From Sphingomonas desiccabilis (GTDB lineage: Bacteria; Pseudomonadota; Alphaproteobacteria; Sphingomonadales; Sphingomonadaceae): a DNA stretch of 64,000 nt. Below the pieces are notes generated by a model. It saw only the letters and a list, made by a program, of their open reading frames with translations. It had not been told where the DNA came from and made no database searches. The stretch spans positions 372,001-436,000 of the forward strand of contig NZ_SDPT01000003.1 in the NCBI RefSeq assembly GCF_004135605.1, written 5' to 3'. Both the position numbers and the translations under genes were made by a program. Numbering within the stretch: the stretch's first letter is position 1; every line of letters starts with the position of its first letter. Shown here one piece after another: positions 43,928 through 52,729 of the stretch.

Positions 43928-45307
43928 TCAGGCGCGCGCCGAGGCGGCTGCCGCCAGTGCCCGCTCGCGGGCTGCACGGTGCTCGACCAGCGGGGCGGGG
44001 TAGTCCGCGGGCGCGGCGCCGACGGCGTGCGGATCGTGGATCGCCGCATCGCCCATGTCGGCAAGTTCCGGCACCCATTGGCGGATATAGCTGGCCGCAT
44101 CGAACTTGGGCGACTGGACCAGCGGCGCCATGATGCGGCCGAAGGGGCTCGAGTCGACGCCGGTGCCGGCGATCCACTGCCAGTTGACGGCGTTGTTGCC
44201 ATAGTCGGCATCGACCAGGCAGTCCCAGAACCAGTGCTGGCCGCGCCGCCAGTCGATCAGCAGATGCTTCACCAGGAAGCTCGCTGCGATCATGCGCACC
44301 CGATTGTGCATCCAACCGATGTGCCAGAGCTGGCGCATCCCTGCGTCGACGATCGGGTAGCCGGTGCGCCCCCGTGTCCAGGCACGGAAATCCGCATCGG
44401 CCTCCCGGCCGGTGCGCCAGCGCAAACCGTCCATCTTCGCGCGTCCGTGGGCGGCACCATAGTCCGGCTGCTCGAGGATCAGATTGGCCGCGAAGTCGCG
44501 CCAGCCGATCTCCCGCAGATAGCTCTCTGCGCCCGCCTTCCCATCGAGCGCATGCCATACGGCGGCGGGGGAGATCTCGCCGAAGTGCAGGTGCGGCGAC
44601 AGGCTGGAGGTGCCGTCGGTCGACGGCAGGTTGCGCGCCTGCTCATAATCGCCGACCTCGTCTGCGAACGCCTCCAGCCGCGCCTCCGCCCCCGCCTCGC
44701 CGGGCGTCCAGTGCGCGAAGCCTTCCGCCCAGTCCGGCGCGGTGGGAAGTAGGTGCCAGTCCTCCAGCCGCTCGCTGTGGGGCGGGTGGGCCATGCCTCG
44801 CGCGGTGGCGGACGCCGGTTCGGGCGAGGGCGGGGGCATGTGGAGCTGAAGCGCGCGCCAGAAGGGAGTGAAGATGCGGAAGCGCCCGCCGGTGCCGGTG
44901 CGCACCATGCCGTCGTCGGCCAGCAGGCGGCCGGGATGACGGACCAGATCGAGCGAGCGGGCGAGCGTGTCCTCCGCCTCGCGCCACCAGGGTTCCTGAT
45001 GGGCGAGACAATGGACGCGGGCGGCGCCGGCCTCCTGCGCGACCCTGGCGACCTGCTCGGCCGCACGGCCACGCCGCAGCACCAGCGGAACGCCGCGACC
45101 GGCAAGCGACTTCGCCAGTGCCGCAAGCGTATGATGCAGCCACCAGCGCTGCGCCCCGCCGATCCGCCATTCGCCGGGCGTCTCGTCGTCGAGCACATAG
45201 ACGGCGAGTACCGACCCTTCCGCCGCGCCGGCGGCAAACGCGGCTTGGTCGGAGAGGCGCAGGTCCTGGCGGAACCAGACGATGCTGGGGGGTGGGGAAA
45301 CGGTCAC
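43928..45307 (-). CDS. phrB: deoxyribodipyrimidine photolyase (cryptochrome/photolyase family)
   Basis: From the GTG at 45307 the enzyme has 459 residues. The N-terminal alpha/beta antenna domain starts IVWFRQDLRLSDQAAF. The FAD-binding domain has STDGTSSLSPHLHFGEIS, the IGWRDFAANLI segment, GYPIVDAGMRQLWHIGWMHNRVRM and DADYGNNAVNWQW, the signature region around the flavin and lesion. The Trp residues of the electron-transfer chain are present in this last region. It repairs cyclobutane pyrimidine dimers with light. A longer open frame upstream lacks protein-like sequence. It sits between the siderophore receptor and tetR without an obvious partner. Confidence 0.94.
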   Translation of the reverse strand: MTVSPPPSIVWFRQDLRLSDQAAFAAGAAEGSVLAVYVLDDETPGEWRIGGAQRWWLHHTLAALAKSLAGRGVPLVLRRGRAAEQVARVAQEAGAARVHCLAHQEPWWREAEDTLARSLDLVRHPGRLLADDGMVRTGTGGRFRIFTPFWRALQLHMPPPSPEPASATARGMAHPPHSERLEDWHLLPTAPDWAEGFAHWTPGEAGAEARLEAFADEVGDYEQARNLPSTDGTSSLSPHLHFGEISPAAVWHALDGKAGAESYLREIGWRDFAANLILEQPDYGAAHGRAKMDGLRWRTGREADADFRAWTRGRTGYPIVDAGMRQLWHIGWMHNRVRMIAASFLVKHLLIDWRRGQHWFWDCLVDADYGNNAVNWQWIAGTGVDSSPFGRIMAPLVQSPKFDAASYIRQWVPELADMGDAAIHDPHAVGAAPADYPAPLVEHRAARERALAAAASARA

Positions 45308-45368
45308 CCGGGCAGAATGCGCGAGGCCGCGAACGGATGCATGGCCGGTGCGCGGCCGAGGCGAAACG

Positions 45369-46013
45369 TCAGGCGGTGCCGGTTCCGCTCGGCGCGTAGG
45401 CGCGCAGGAACACCTCGGTCGCGGTCTGCGCCCCGGCCTCGATCTCCGCCGCGGAGGGCGCCGCGCCGCCCCACAACATGCGCTGTTGCAGCCCCATGCA
45501 CAGATAGGTGACCACATTCGCTGCATCTGCGGGGTCCGCCTGGCGAAGCTGCCCTGCGGCCATGGCAGCGGCGAAGAACTCGGCCAGCAGCTGGCGGGTG
45601 CGCTGGGGCACGCGCGAGAAGATCCTGCCCACCTCGGGCGAGCGCGCCGCTTCCGTCGCGACCAGGCGATGGAGCTGCACCGCTTCCAGAGAGGTGATCT
45701 TCGTAATGAAGCTGCGGGTAAAGGCCAGCACCGTTGCCGCCAGATCGGGCGTGGGTTGCAACAGATCGGTCAGCTGCCGGCGATAGACGGCGGTTGCGTC
45801 GTCGAGAACCGCGTCGAACAGCTCCTCCTTCGAAGGGAAGTAGTTCCACAGCGTCGCCTTCGAGCCACCCAATTCGGCGGCGATCGCCGACATCGAGGTT
45901 GTGGCATAGCCGTTCTCCAGGAACATCCGCCGTGCCGTCGCCATGATCGTCAGGCGCCGGTCCTGCTTGCGTGCCTCGCGCCTGCCGCAGCTCCTTTTCG
46001 CATCCTGTTCCAT
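45369..46013 (-). CDS. TetR-family repressor of the adjacent efflux operon
   Basis: The 214-residue protein starts at the ATG at 46013. The DNA-binding domain (about 18-65) has MATARRMFLENGYATTSMSAIAAELGGSKATLWNYFPSKEELF, the AcrR/TetR helix-turn-helix. The rest is an all-helical ligand domain. It is divergent from the OprM-EmrA-EmrB operon and two matching palindromes fill the gap, one overlapping its own promoter. It should repress both genes and respond to a pump substrate. Its predicted transcription start falls on the first base of the ATG, so the mRNA may lack a leader. Confidence 0.9.
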   Translation of the reverse strand: MEQDAKRSCGRREARKQDRRLTIMATARRMFLENGYATTSMSAIAAELGGSKATLWNYFPSKEELFDAVLDDATAVYRRQLTDLLQPTPDLAATVLAFTRSFITKITSLEAVQLHRLVATEAARSPEVGRIFSRVPQRTRQLLAEFFAAAMAAGQLRQADPADAANVVTYLCMGLQQRMLWGGAAPSAAEIEAGAQTATEVFLRAYAPSGTGTA

Positions 46014-46035
46014 AACCGTACTATAGAGTACAGTT
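46014..46035. promoter_or_regulatory. TetR operator 1
   Basis: AACCGTACT (46014-46022) and AGTACAGTT (46027-46035) are inverted copies with one mismatched pair and a 4-base centre. The site overlaps the -10 element of tetR and touches its start codon, so binding would give autorepression. Confidence 0.75.
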
Positions 46036-46047
46036 TCTAGTTGACAA
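46020..46047 (-). promoter_or_regulatory. predicted tetR promoter (TTGTCA-16-TATAGT)
   Basis: On the minus strand, TTGTCA (46047-46042) and TATAGT (46025-46020) are spaced by 16 bases, a good sigma-70 match. The start of transcription, about seven bases on, would be at or next to 46013, the A of the tetR ATG. On the plus strand the same DNA contains a perfect TTGACA at 46041-46046, but no good -10 follows at the usual distance. Confidence 0.5.
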
Positions 46048-46073
46048 GGCTGCGGCGCAGGGCCATCTGCCGC

Positions 46074-46093
46074 ACCGTACCAATCAGTACGGT
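46074..46093. promoter_or_regulatory. TetR operator 2
   Basis: ACCGTAC (46074-46080) and GTACGGT (46087-46093) form a perfect inverted repeat around a 6-base spacer. It shares the CCGTAC half-site with operator 1, 59 bases away centre to centre, and ends eight bases before the OprM start, where it can block the efflux operon. Confidence 0.8.
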
Positions 46094-46101
46094 TTTGCTT
46101 C

Positions 46102-47571
46102 ATGATCCGATCATCCTTCCGGCCGTTGCTGCTTGCCGCCGCGGCCGGCGTCGTCCCGCTGGCCGCCTGTGCGCCAGTGCCGAACCTGGGTGCCCGCCCG
46201 GAGGTGCGCACCGCCCAGAGCTTTGCCGCCGAGCAGAGCCTGGCGACCACGTCCGCCATCTCTGCCTGGCCCGCAACCGACTGGTGGTCGGGCTTCGGCG
46301 ATCCTCAGCTGAGCGCGCTGATCGAGGAGGGGCTGGCCGGTTCCCCCGACATTGCGGCGGCGGCCGCCCGGCTCCGCGCAGCCCGCGCGATCGTCGAGCA
46401 GCGCGGTGCCGCACGGCTGCCCTCGGTAGGGATCGAGGGGAGCGCCAGCGAGACCAAGCAGAGCTACAACAACGGCATTCCGGCCGAGTTCGTGCCGCAC
46501 GGCTGGAACGACACGGGCTCGGTCGCGGCGACCCTGGGCTTCGACCTGGACCTGTGGGGTCGCAACCGCGCCGCGCTCGCCGCCGCGACGTCCGAGGCGG
46601 AGGCGTCCCGGATCGACGTCGAGCAGGCGCGGCTGGTGCTGTCGACCAACATCGCGGCGGCCTATGCCGACCTGGCACAACTGGCCGCCGAACGGGCGGT
46701 GCAGGTGCGATCGCTGGAGGTGCGCAGCCAGACCGAGCGTCTGGTCGCACAGCGCGTCTCCAACGGGCTCGACACGCGCGCCGAGGTGAAGCAGGCGCAG
46801 GCCGCCATTCCGGCGATCCGCGCGCAGATCGCCGCGATCGACGAGAACATCGGGCTGACCCGCAACCGGTTGGCCGCGCTGCTGGGCAAGGGGCCGGACC
46901 GTGGGCTCAGCATCGCGCTGCCGCCGCTTCCCGCCGGTGCGCGGGCGCTGCCGGCCGGCGTCACCACCGACCTGATCGGCCGCCGCCCCGACATCGCCGC
47001 GGCGCGCGCGCGGGTCGAGGCGCGGGCGAGCGAGATCAAGGTGGCGCGTGCCGACTTCTACCCCGCGATCAACATCAACGCGCTGGTGGGCTTCCAGTCG
47101 CTGGGCTTGAGCAATCTGTTCAAGGGCGGGTCGACCTATGGCCAGGTCGGGCCGGCGCTCAGCCTGCCGATCTTTCGTGGTGGGCAGTTGTCCGGCCAGT
47201 ATCGCGGCGCCCGCGCGAGCTATGACGAGGCAGTCGCGAGCTATGACGGCACCGTCGCCAACGCCTATCGCGAGGTCGCCGATGCGGTGACCAGCCAGCG
47301 CGCGCTGGTCGACCGGCTCGCCCAGACTCGCGAGGCGCTGGCCGCGTCCGAAGAGGCGTGGTCGCTCGCACGCCAACGCTACGAGGGCGGGTTGTCGACC
47401 TTCCTCGACGTTCTCACCGCTGAAGACCGGGTGCTGCAGAACCGCACCGCGGTCGCCGACCTGGAGGCGCGAGCGTTCGCGCTCGACGTCCAGCTCGTCC
47501 GCGCGCTCGGCGGCGGCTTTTCCACCAACACCGCGGCCGTGACCGCACGCAAGGACCCGACCCATGGCTGA
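46102..47571 (+). CDS. OprM/NodT-family outer-membrane efflux lipoprotein
   Basis: The 489-residue product has a lipoprotein signal ending in the lipobox PLAAC (Cys near residue 23). The NodT-family outer-membrane channel region follows, with two repeats of long helices: ISAWPATDWWSGFGDPQLSALIEEGLAGSPDIAAAAARL at about 53-92 and LPIFRGGQLSGQYRGARASYDEAV near 355. QRYEGGLSTFLDVLTAEDRVLQ is the conserved second-repeat motif. It forms the outer-membrane duct of a tripartite pump. It overlaps the next gene by eight bases and is first of a three-gene operon under the divergent TetR. Confidence 0.94.
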   Translation: MIRSSFRPLLLAAAAGVVPLAACAPVPNLGARPEVRTAQSFAAEQSLATTSAISAWPATDWWSGFGDPQLSALIEEGLAGSPDIAAAAARLRAARAIVEQRGAARLPSVGIEGSASETKQSYNNGIPAEFVPHGWNDTGSVAATLGFDLDLWGRNRAALAAATSEAEASRIDVEQARLVLSTNIAAAYADLAQLAAERAVQVRSLEVRSQTERLVAQRVSNGLDTRAEVKQAQAAIPAIRAQIAAIDENIGLTRNRLAALLGKGPDRGLSIALPPLPAGARALPAGVTTDLIGRRPDIAAARARVEARASEIKVARADFYPAININALVGFQSLGLSNLFKGGSTYGQVGPALSLPIFRGGQLSGQYRGARASYDEAVASYDGTVANAYREVADAVTSQRALVDRLAQTREALAASEEAWSLARQRYEGGLSTFLDVLTAEDRVLQNRTAVADLEARAFALDVQLVRALGGGFSTNTAAVTARKDPTHG

Positions 47572-48706
47572 CGCAGCCCTTCCCAACCAGGCCGCCGCAG
47601 GCGAGGGCAGCAAGCCCAACGGCCGGCGCAAGAAGCTGCTGGGGATCATCGCCGTACTGGTGCTGATCGCAGCGGTAATCTTCGGCGCCTATTACCTGCT
47701 GGTCTCCCGCCACTATGTCAGCACTGACAACGCCTATGTCGGTGCGGATACCGCGAGCGTCACGCCGATGATCGCCGCGCAGGTGAAGAGCGTCGAGGTG
47801 GCGGACACCCAGACCGTCCGCAACGGCACCGTGCTGGTGCGGCTGGACGACAGCGACGCGCGCATCGCAGTGGCGCAGGCGGAAGCCGATCTTGCCCGTG
47901 CGCAGCGCCAGTACGGCCAGACTTCTGCCACCAGTTCCGCGCTTGCCGCGCAGGTGCAGGCACGCGACGCCGACATTGCGCGTGCCCGTGCACAGCTGAG
48001 CGCCGCCCAGGCCGATTACGAGCGCGCGCGCGTCGATCTCGCCCGTCGCCAGAAGCTGGCGCCGAACGGCGCCGTCTCGGGCGAGGAACTGAGCAGCGCG
48101 ACCAACGCCTTCGCCACCGCCAGGGCGAACCTGGAACTGGCGCGCGCGGGCGTCGCCCAGGCGAGCTCGACCCGCGGCGCCGCCACCGGCGAATTGGCCG
48201 CCAACAACGCGCTGATCCGCGGCACCACGGCCTCGACCGCGCCCGAAGTGCTCGCCGCCCAGGCGAAGCTCGCGCAGGCGAAGCTCGACCTGGAGCGCAC
48301 CGTGATCCGCGCGCCGATCGACGGCGTCATCACGCGCCGCAACGTCCAGGTCGGCCAGCGGGTCGCGCCGGGCACCGCGCTGATGTTGATCGTGCCGCTC
48401 AACCAGCTGTACGTCGATGCCAACTTCAAGGAAGGCCAGCTCGATCGGGTGAAGGTCGGCCAGCCGGTGACGCTCACCTCCGACCTCTATGGTGGCGACG
48501 TCGAATATCACGGCCGCGTCGTCGGCTTCTCGGGCGGCACCGGATCGTCGTTCGCGCTGATCCCGGCGCAGAATGCGACCGGCAACTGGATCAAGGTGGT
48601 CCAGCGCCTGCCGGTGCGCGTGGCGCTCGATCCCAAGGAGCTGCAGGCGCATCCGCTTCGCGTCGGCCTGTCGATGGACGCCGAGATCGACCTGCGCTCG
48701 CACTAA
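47564..48706 (+). CDS. emrA: EmrA/HlyD-family periplasmic adaptor
   Basis: This 380-residue protein has a short cytoplasmic tail, one membrane helix (about 28-49), and the membrane-fusion architecture. SRHYVSTDNAYVGADTASVTPMIAAQVKSV begins the barrel-sandwich (lipoyl) hairpin. A long coiled-coil hairpin (about 105-215, rich in Ala, Arg and Gln) follows, then RAPIDGVITRRNVQVGQRV and PLNQLYVDANFKEGQLDRVKVGQPVTL in the beta-barrel. It bridges the MFS pump and the outer-membrane channel. The gene overlaps oprM by eight bases and lies ten bases before emrB. Confidence 0.94.
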   Translation: MADAALPNQAAAGEGSKPNGRRKKLLGIIAVLVLIAAVIFGAYYLLVSRHYVSTDNAYVGADTASVTPMIAAQVKSVEVADTQTVRNGTVLVRLDDSDARIAVAQAEADLARAQRQYGQTSATSSALAAQVQARDADIARARAQLSAAQADYERARVDLARRQKLAPNGAVSGEELSSATNAFATARANLELARAGVAQASSTRGAATGELAANNALIRGTTASTAPEVLAAQAKLAQAKLDLERTVIRAPIDGVITRRNVQVGQRVAPGTALMLIVPLNQLYVDANFKEGQLDRVKVGQPVTLTSDLYGGDVEYHGRVVGFSGGTGSSFALIPAQNATGNWIKVVQRLPVRVALDPKELQAHPLRVGLSMDAEIDLRSH

Positions 48707-48716
48707 GGACAAGCCC

Positions 48717-50246
48717 ATGAACGGCAAGGCCGAGGCACCCACGCCGCTTACGGGCGTGCGGCTGCTGCTTGCGGGCGCGGTCCTCGCGCTCACCAACTTC
48801 ATGGTGGTGCTCGACACCACCATCGCCAATGTGTCCGTGCCGCACATCTCGGGTAGCCTCGCCATTTCGGGCAGCCAGGGAACGTGGATCATCACCTCCT
48901 ATGCGGTGGCGGAGGCGGTGTGCGTCCCGCTCACCGGCTGGCTCTCCGGCCGGTTCGGCGCGGTGCGGGTCTTCACGATCGGCATGATCGGCTTTGGCGT
49001 CTTCTCCGTGCTGTGCGGGCTTTCGACGACGCTTGGCATGCTGATCGCGTGCCGCATCGGGCAGGGGCTGTGCGGCGGGCCGCTGATGCCGCTGTCGCAG
49101 ACGCTGCTGATGCGCATCTTCCGCCCCGACCAGCGCGCGCAGGCGATGGGCGCCTGGTCGATGACGACCGTCGTCGCCCCGATCCTGGGGCCGATCCTGG
49201 GCGGCACGATCAGCGACAGCTGGTCGTGGCACTGGATCTTCTTCATCAACATTCCCGTGGCGGCACTGTGCGCGTTCGGCGCCATGCGGCTGCTGCGCCA
49301 TGCCGAGACGCCGACCCAGCCGCTGCGCGTCGACAAGATCGGCCTGATGCTGATGCTGCTGTGGATCGGCGCCTTGCAGATCATGCTGGACCTGGGGCGT
49401 GAGCATGACTGGTTCGCGGACCCGACGATCGTCGCGCTGGCGGTGATCGCGGGCGTCGGCTTCCTCGTGTTCCTGGCCTGGGAGGCGACCGAGGACCAGC
49501 CGATCGTGGACCTGCGCGTGTTCCGGCACCGCGGCTATACGGTGGCGGTGACGTCGCTGTTCTTCGCGTTCGGCACCTTCTTCGCCTCGGCCGTCATCAT
49601 CCCGCAGTGGTTGCAGGTGAGCCTGGGCTATACCGCGACCTATGCGGGCTATGCGACCGCGTTCAACGGGGTGGCGGCAGTGGTGATGTCGCCGATCGTC
49701 GCCAAGCTGTCGACCAAGGTCGATCCGCGCGGGCTGGTGTGCTTCGGCATCGTGTGGCTCGGCATGACGACGCTGCTTCGGACCCAGTGGAACAGCGGGG
49801 CGGACTTCTGGACGCTCGCCTTTCCGCAGCTGCTCCAGGGCTTCGGCATGCCGTTCTTCTTCGTGCCGCTGATGACGCTGGCGCTGGGATCGGTGGATCC
49901 CAAGGAGACGGCGGCCGCCGCCGGCCTGATGAGCTTCCTGCGCACCATGGCGGGCGCGATCGGCACCTCGGTGGTGACGACCATGTGGGACGACAGCTCC
50001 CGCGTGGCCCGCAGCGAGGTGACCGGCCGGCTGAACGACGGCCACACCATCGACGCGCTGACGGCGCAGGGCATGCCGCTCGACCAGGTGCGCGCGATCG
50101 TGGCGCAGCTGGTCGACAAGGAGGCGATGGCGCTCGCCACCACCCACATCTTCCTCTTGTCCGCCCTCGCCTTCTTCGGGGCGGCGACGATCATCTGGCT
50201 GGCCCCCAGGCCACGCCGCGCGGCGGACACCAGCGCCGCGCACTGA
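48717..50246 (+). CDS. emrB: EmrB-type DHA2 major-facilitator efflux transporter
   Basis: From the ATG at 48717 the transporter has 509 residues and 14 predicted helices, the DHA2 number. The helix 1 motif FMVVLDTTIANVSVPHISGSLAISGSQGTWIITSYAVAEAVCVP is diagnostic of EmrB, and GWLSGRFGAVRVF (motif A) and GPILGPILGGTISDSWSWHWIFFINIP (motif C region) follow. It pumps out hydrophobic compounds with EmrA and the OprM-like channel. A 12-bp hairpin after the stop ends the operon. Confidence 0.95.
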   Translation: MNGKAEAPTPLTGVRLLLAGAVLALTNFMVVLDTTIANVSVPHISGSLAISGSQGTWIITSYAVAEAVCVPLTGWLSGRFGAVRVFTIGMIGFGVFSVLCGLSTTLGMLIACRIGQGLCGGPLMPLSQTLLMRIFRPDQRAQAMGAWSMTTVVAPILGPILGGTISDSWSWHWIFFINIPVAALCAFGAMRLLRHAETPTQPLRVDKIGLMLMLLWIGALQIMLDLGREHDWFADPTIVALAVIAGVGFLVFLAWEATEDQPIVDLRVFRHRGYTVAVTSLFFAFGTFFASAVIIPQWLQVSLGYTATYAGYATAFNGVAAVVMSPIVAKLSTKVDPRGLVCFGIVWLGMTTLLRTQWNSGADFWTLAFPQLLQGFGMPFFFVPLMTLALGSVDPKETAAAAGLMSFLRTMAGAIGTSVVTTMWDDSSRVARSEVTGRLNDGHTIDALTAQGMPLDQVRAIVAQLVDKEAMALATTHIFLLSALAFFGAATIIWLAPRPRRAADTSAAH

Positions 50247-50255
50247 TCCTCTCGG

Positions 50256-50284
50256 GCGGCGGTGCAGCAGGTCTGCGCCGCCGC
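50256..50284 (+). terminator. 12-bp hairpin after emrB
   Basis: GCGGCGGTGCAG (50256-50267) pairs with CTGCGCCGCCGC (50273-50284), including one G-T pair, around CAGGT. TGTTCCTT follows. It lies ten bases past the emrB stop and is the likely operon terminator. Confidence 0.75.
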
Positions 50285-50389
50285 TGTTCCTTCACCCCAG
50301 GGTCTGAACGTGGCGCGCGAAAGCGCGCCGCGCGTCAGGATGCGCCGCGCGGGTCCCCGAAGGGAGTGTCTGACCTTTTTGGGAGAAAA

Positions 50390-50464
<75 letters not shown>

Positions 50465-50552
50465 ACACGCCGGCAGTTGCCAGCGGAGGGGCGCCTATGT
50501 GCGGGGCGCGGATGATTGTCAACCCGGCATCGCGCGGTTTATGCGAAGCGCG

Positions 50553-50708
50553 ATGAGCGACCCCGAAAAACAGGCCCGGCTGGCGCAGGCGCTGCGCGAC
50601 AATCTGCGGCGGCGCAAGGCACAGGCGCGGGCGGCGGAGGGGGAAGCGACTCCCGCGCCGGCGCCCGGCGAGGAGGCGCCGCACCCGGACACGCCTCCGT
50701 TCCCCTGA
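50553..50708 (+). CDS. small conserved-looking hypothetical protein
   Basis: The 51-residue product starts MSDPEKQARLAQALRDNL, continues with the strongly basic RRRKAQARAAEGEA and ends in a proline-rich acidic tail. The start is the ATG at 50553; an upstream in-frame start would overlap the tRNA promoter region. There is no signal peptide, membrane helix or known motif. Short proteins with this SDPEKQARLA...NLRRRKAQ pattern are, from memory, common in sphingomonads. It may be a small nucleic-acid-binding or ribosome-linked protein, but no function can be given. Confidence 0.6.
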   Translation: MSDPEKQARLAQALRDNLRRRKAQARAAEGEATPAPAPGEEAPHPDTPPFP

Positions 50709-50771
50709 CACCCCGCCAGTCCTCCTGCCCCCGTCATCCTGACTTTCGTCGGGACGACAGGACGGGGAAGA

Positions 50772-52568
50772 TCACCCGAACGGGGCGCACTTCTCCTCCA
50801 GCCAGGCGCGGGTGTCCGCGTCCAGCAGCGGCCCGGCCCGGCGCAGGGTTTCCGCGTGATAGGCGTCGAGCCACGCGCGCTCCTGTGAGGTGAGCAGCGC
50901 GGGCTCGATCAGCCGCCGCTCGATCGGCACGAAGCTGGTCGTCTCGAACGCGAGCATGGTCGCGTCGCCGCCCGCGGGCGTGTGCTCCACCACCAGCATC
51001 AGGTTTTCGATGCGGATGCCGTATTCGCCGGCCTTGTAATAGCCGGGCTCGTTGGAGAGCAGCATGCCGGCGCGCAGCGGCTCCAGCGGGCCCCCGCCCG
51101 GATAGGTCGGCTGGGCGATGCGCTGCGGCCCTTCGTGCACCGACAGATAGGCGCCGATGCCGTGGCCGGTACCGTGCGCGAAGTCGAGCCCGGCCTCCCA
51201 TAGCGGGCGGCGGGCGAAGGCGTCGATCTGCGCGCCGGTCGTGCCGTCCGCGAAGATCGCGGTCGCGACCGCAATGTGCCCTTTGAGCACGCGGGTGAAG
51301 CGATCGCGCATCTCGGACGTCGGCTCGGTAACCGGCATCACGCGGGTGATGTCGGTGGTGCCATCGGCGTACTGGCCGCCCGAATCGATCAGGAACAGCT
51401 GGCCCGGCAGGATCGGCGCGTTCGACTCGTCCGTGACATTGTAGTGCGGACTGGCGGCGTGCGCGCCGGTGGCGGAGATCGTCTCGAACGACAGGTCCTT
51501 CAGCACCCCGGTCTCCGCGCGGAAGGCGTGGAGCCGCTCGGCGACGTCCAGTTCCGTCAGCTTGCCCGCCGGCGCGGTCTCTTCGAACCATTTGAGGAAG
51601 CGCACCAGTGCGGCGCCGTCGCGGGCTTGCGCCGCCTGGTGGCCGGCGATCTCGGCCGGGTTCTTGATCGCCTTGGCGAGCACCACCGGGTCGCGCACCG
51701 TCAGCAGCGTGGCGCCGCCCGAATCGAGCGCGTCGAAGATCGCGGCGACCGCGCGCTCGGGATCGACGGCGACGCGCTTGCCGGCCAGGCTGCGCAAGGC
51801 GGATGCGAACTCCGCCTTGTCGCGGATGCGCACGGCGTTGCCGAGATGGCGGCGGACGTCGTCGCCGACCTTGTCGGGTGCCACGAACAGTTCGGCAGTG
51901 CCGTCCTCGGCGACCAGCGCATAGGAGAGGGCGACCGGCGTGTGGGTCACGTCAGTGCCGCGCACGTTGAATGCCCAGGCGATCGAATCGAGCGCGGAGA
52001 GCACCAGCGCATCGGCGCCCTCGGCACGCAGCCAGTCGGCGATCTCCGCCCGCTTGTCGGCGGCGCTGCGGCCGGCGAGGGTGTCGGGCTGCACGGCGAG
52101 CCGCGCGTCCGACGGCTGCGGCCGGTCGGCCCAGAGCGCGTCGATCGGGTTGCTTGCCACCGGCACCAGCGCGCCGCCGCGGGGCGCCAGCGCGGCGGCA
52201 GTCTGCTCGACCCAGGTGCGGGTGTGCAGCCATGGATCATAACCGATCCGTCCGCCCTGCGGCGCATGGCCGGCGAGCCACCTGGCGATGCTTTCCTGCG
52301 GCACCTGGCAGAAGCTCCAGTCGGCGCCGTCGACCTGCTCGCGCACCTGCAGCGTGTAGCGCCCGTCCGTGAACATCGCCGCCTCGCCAGCCAGCACTAC
52401 CGCCGTGCCGGCCGAGCCCTGGAAGCCGGTGAGCCACGCCAGCCGCTGTGCGTAGCCGCCGACATATTCGCTCATATGTTCGTCGGTGAGCGGCACGACG
52501 AAGCCGTCGAACCCCTCCTGAGCGAGGCGGGTGCGAAGGGCGGCGAGGCGGTCGGAATAAGAAGGCAT
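50772..52568 (-). CDS. pepP: Xaa-Pro aminopeptidase (M24B family)
   Basis: From the ATG at 52568 the protein has 598 residues: two creatinase-like N-terminal domains (about 1-310) and a C-terminal pita-bread M24 domain. Metal ligands are the paired Asp in IDSGGQYADGTTDITRV, the His in HGTGHGIGAYLSVHEG, and two Glu, in NEPGYYKAGEYGIRIEN and FETTSFVPIE. It removes N-terminal residues preceding proline in the cytoplasm. The three-domain form is the long P2/P1 type. It is divergent from rlpA and 161 bases away. Confidence 0.93.
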   Translation of the reverse strand: MPSYSDRLAALRTRLAQEGFDGFVVPLTDEHMSEYVGGYAQRLAWLTGFQGSAGTAVVLAGEAAMFTDGRYTLQVREQVDGADWSFCQVPQESIARWLAGHAPQGGRIGYDPWLHTRTWVEQTAAALAPRGGALVPVASNPIDALWADRPQPSDARLAVQPDTLAGRSAADKRAEIADWLRAEGADALVLSALDSIAWAFNVRGTDVTHTPVALSYALVAEDGTAELFVAPDKVGDDVRRHLGNAVRIRDKAEFASALRSLAGKRVAVDPERAVAAIFDALDSGGATLLTVRDPVVLAKAIKNPAEIAGHQAAQARDGAALVRFLKWFEETAPAGKLTELDVAERLHAFRAETGVLKDLSFETISATGAHAASPHYNVTDESNAPILPGQLFLIDSGGQYADGTTDITRVMPVTEPTSEMRDRFTRVLKGHIAVATAIFADGTTGAQIDAFARRPLWEAGLDFAHGTGHGIGAYLSVHEGPQRIAQPTYPGGGPLEPLRAGMLLSNEPGYYKAGEYGIRIENLMLVVEHTPAGGDATMLAFETTSFVPIERRLIEPALLTSQERAWLDAYHAETLRRAGPLLDADTRAWLEEKCAPFG

Positions 52569-52729
52569 CGGCAATCCATCTGGCGGTCGAGTGTGCACCG
52601 CGGGAGGGCCCGTGATGGCGGAAGAAGTCGGGATGTGCCAGACTCGACCGCCGGGCGACAGAGCCGCGCCCGGACTCGGCTCGCCGCTTCTGGGTTCATT
52701 CGTCGCGTCGGCTGCGATACCCCGCCGCC

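Noticed and set aside
48591..50243. 550-residue open frame antisense to emrB
   Set aside because: Composition is His/Arg/Gln-rich and not protein-like, while emrB on the other strand shows 14 helices and family motifs.
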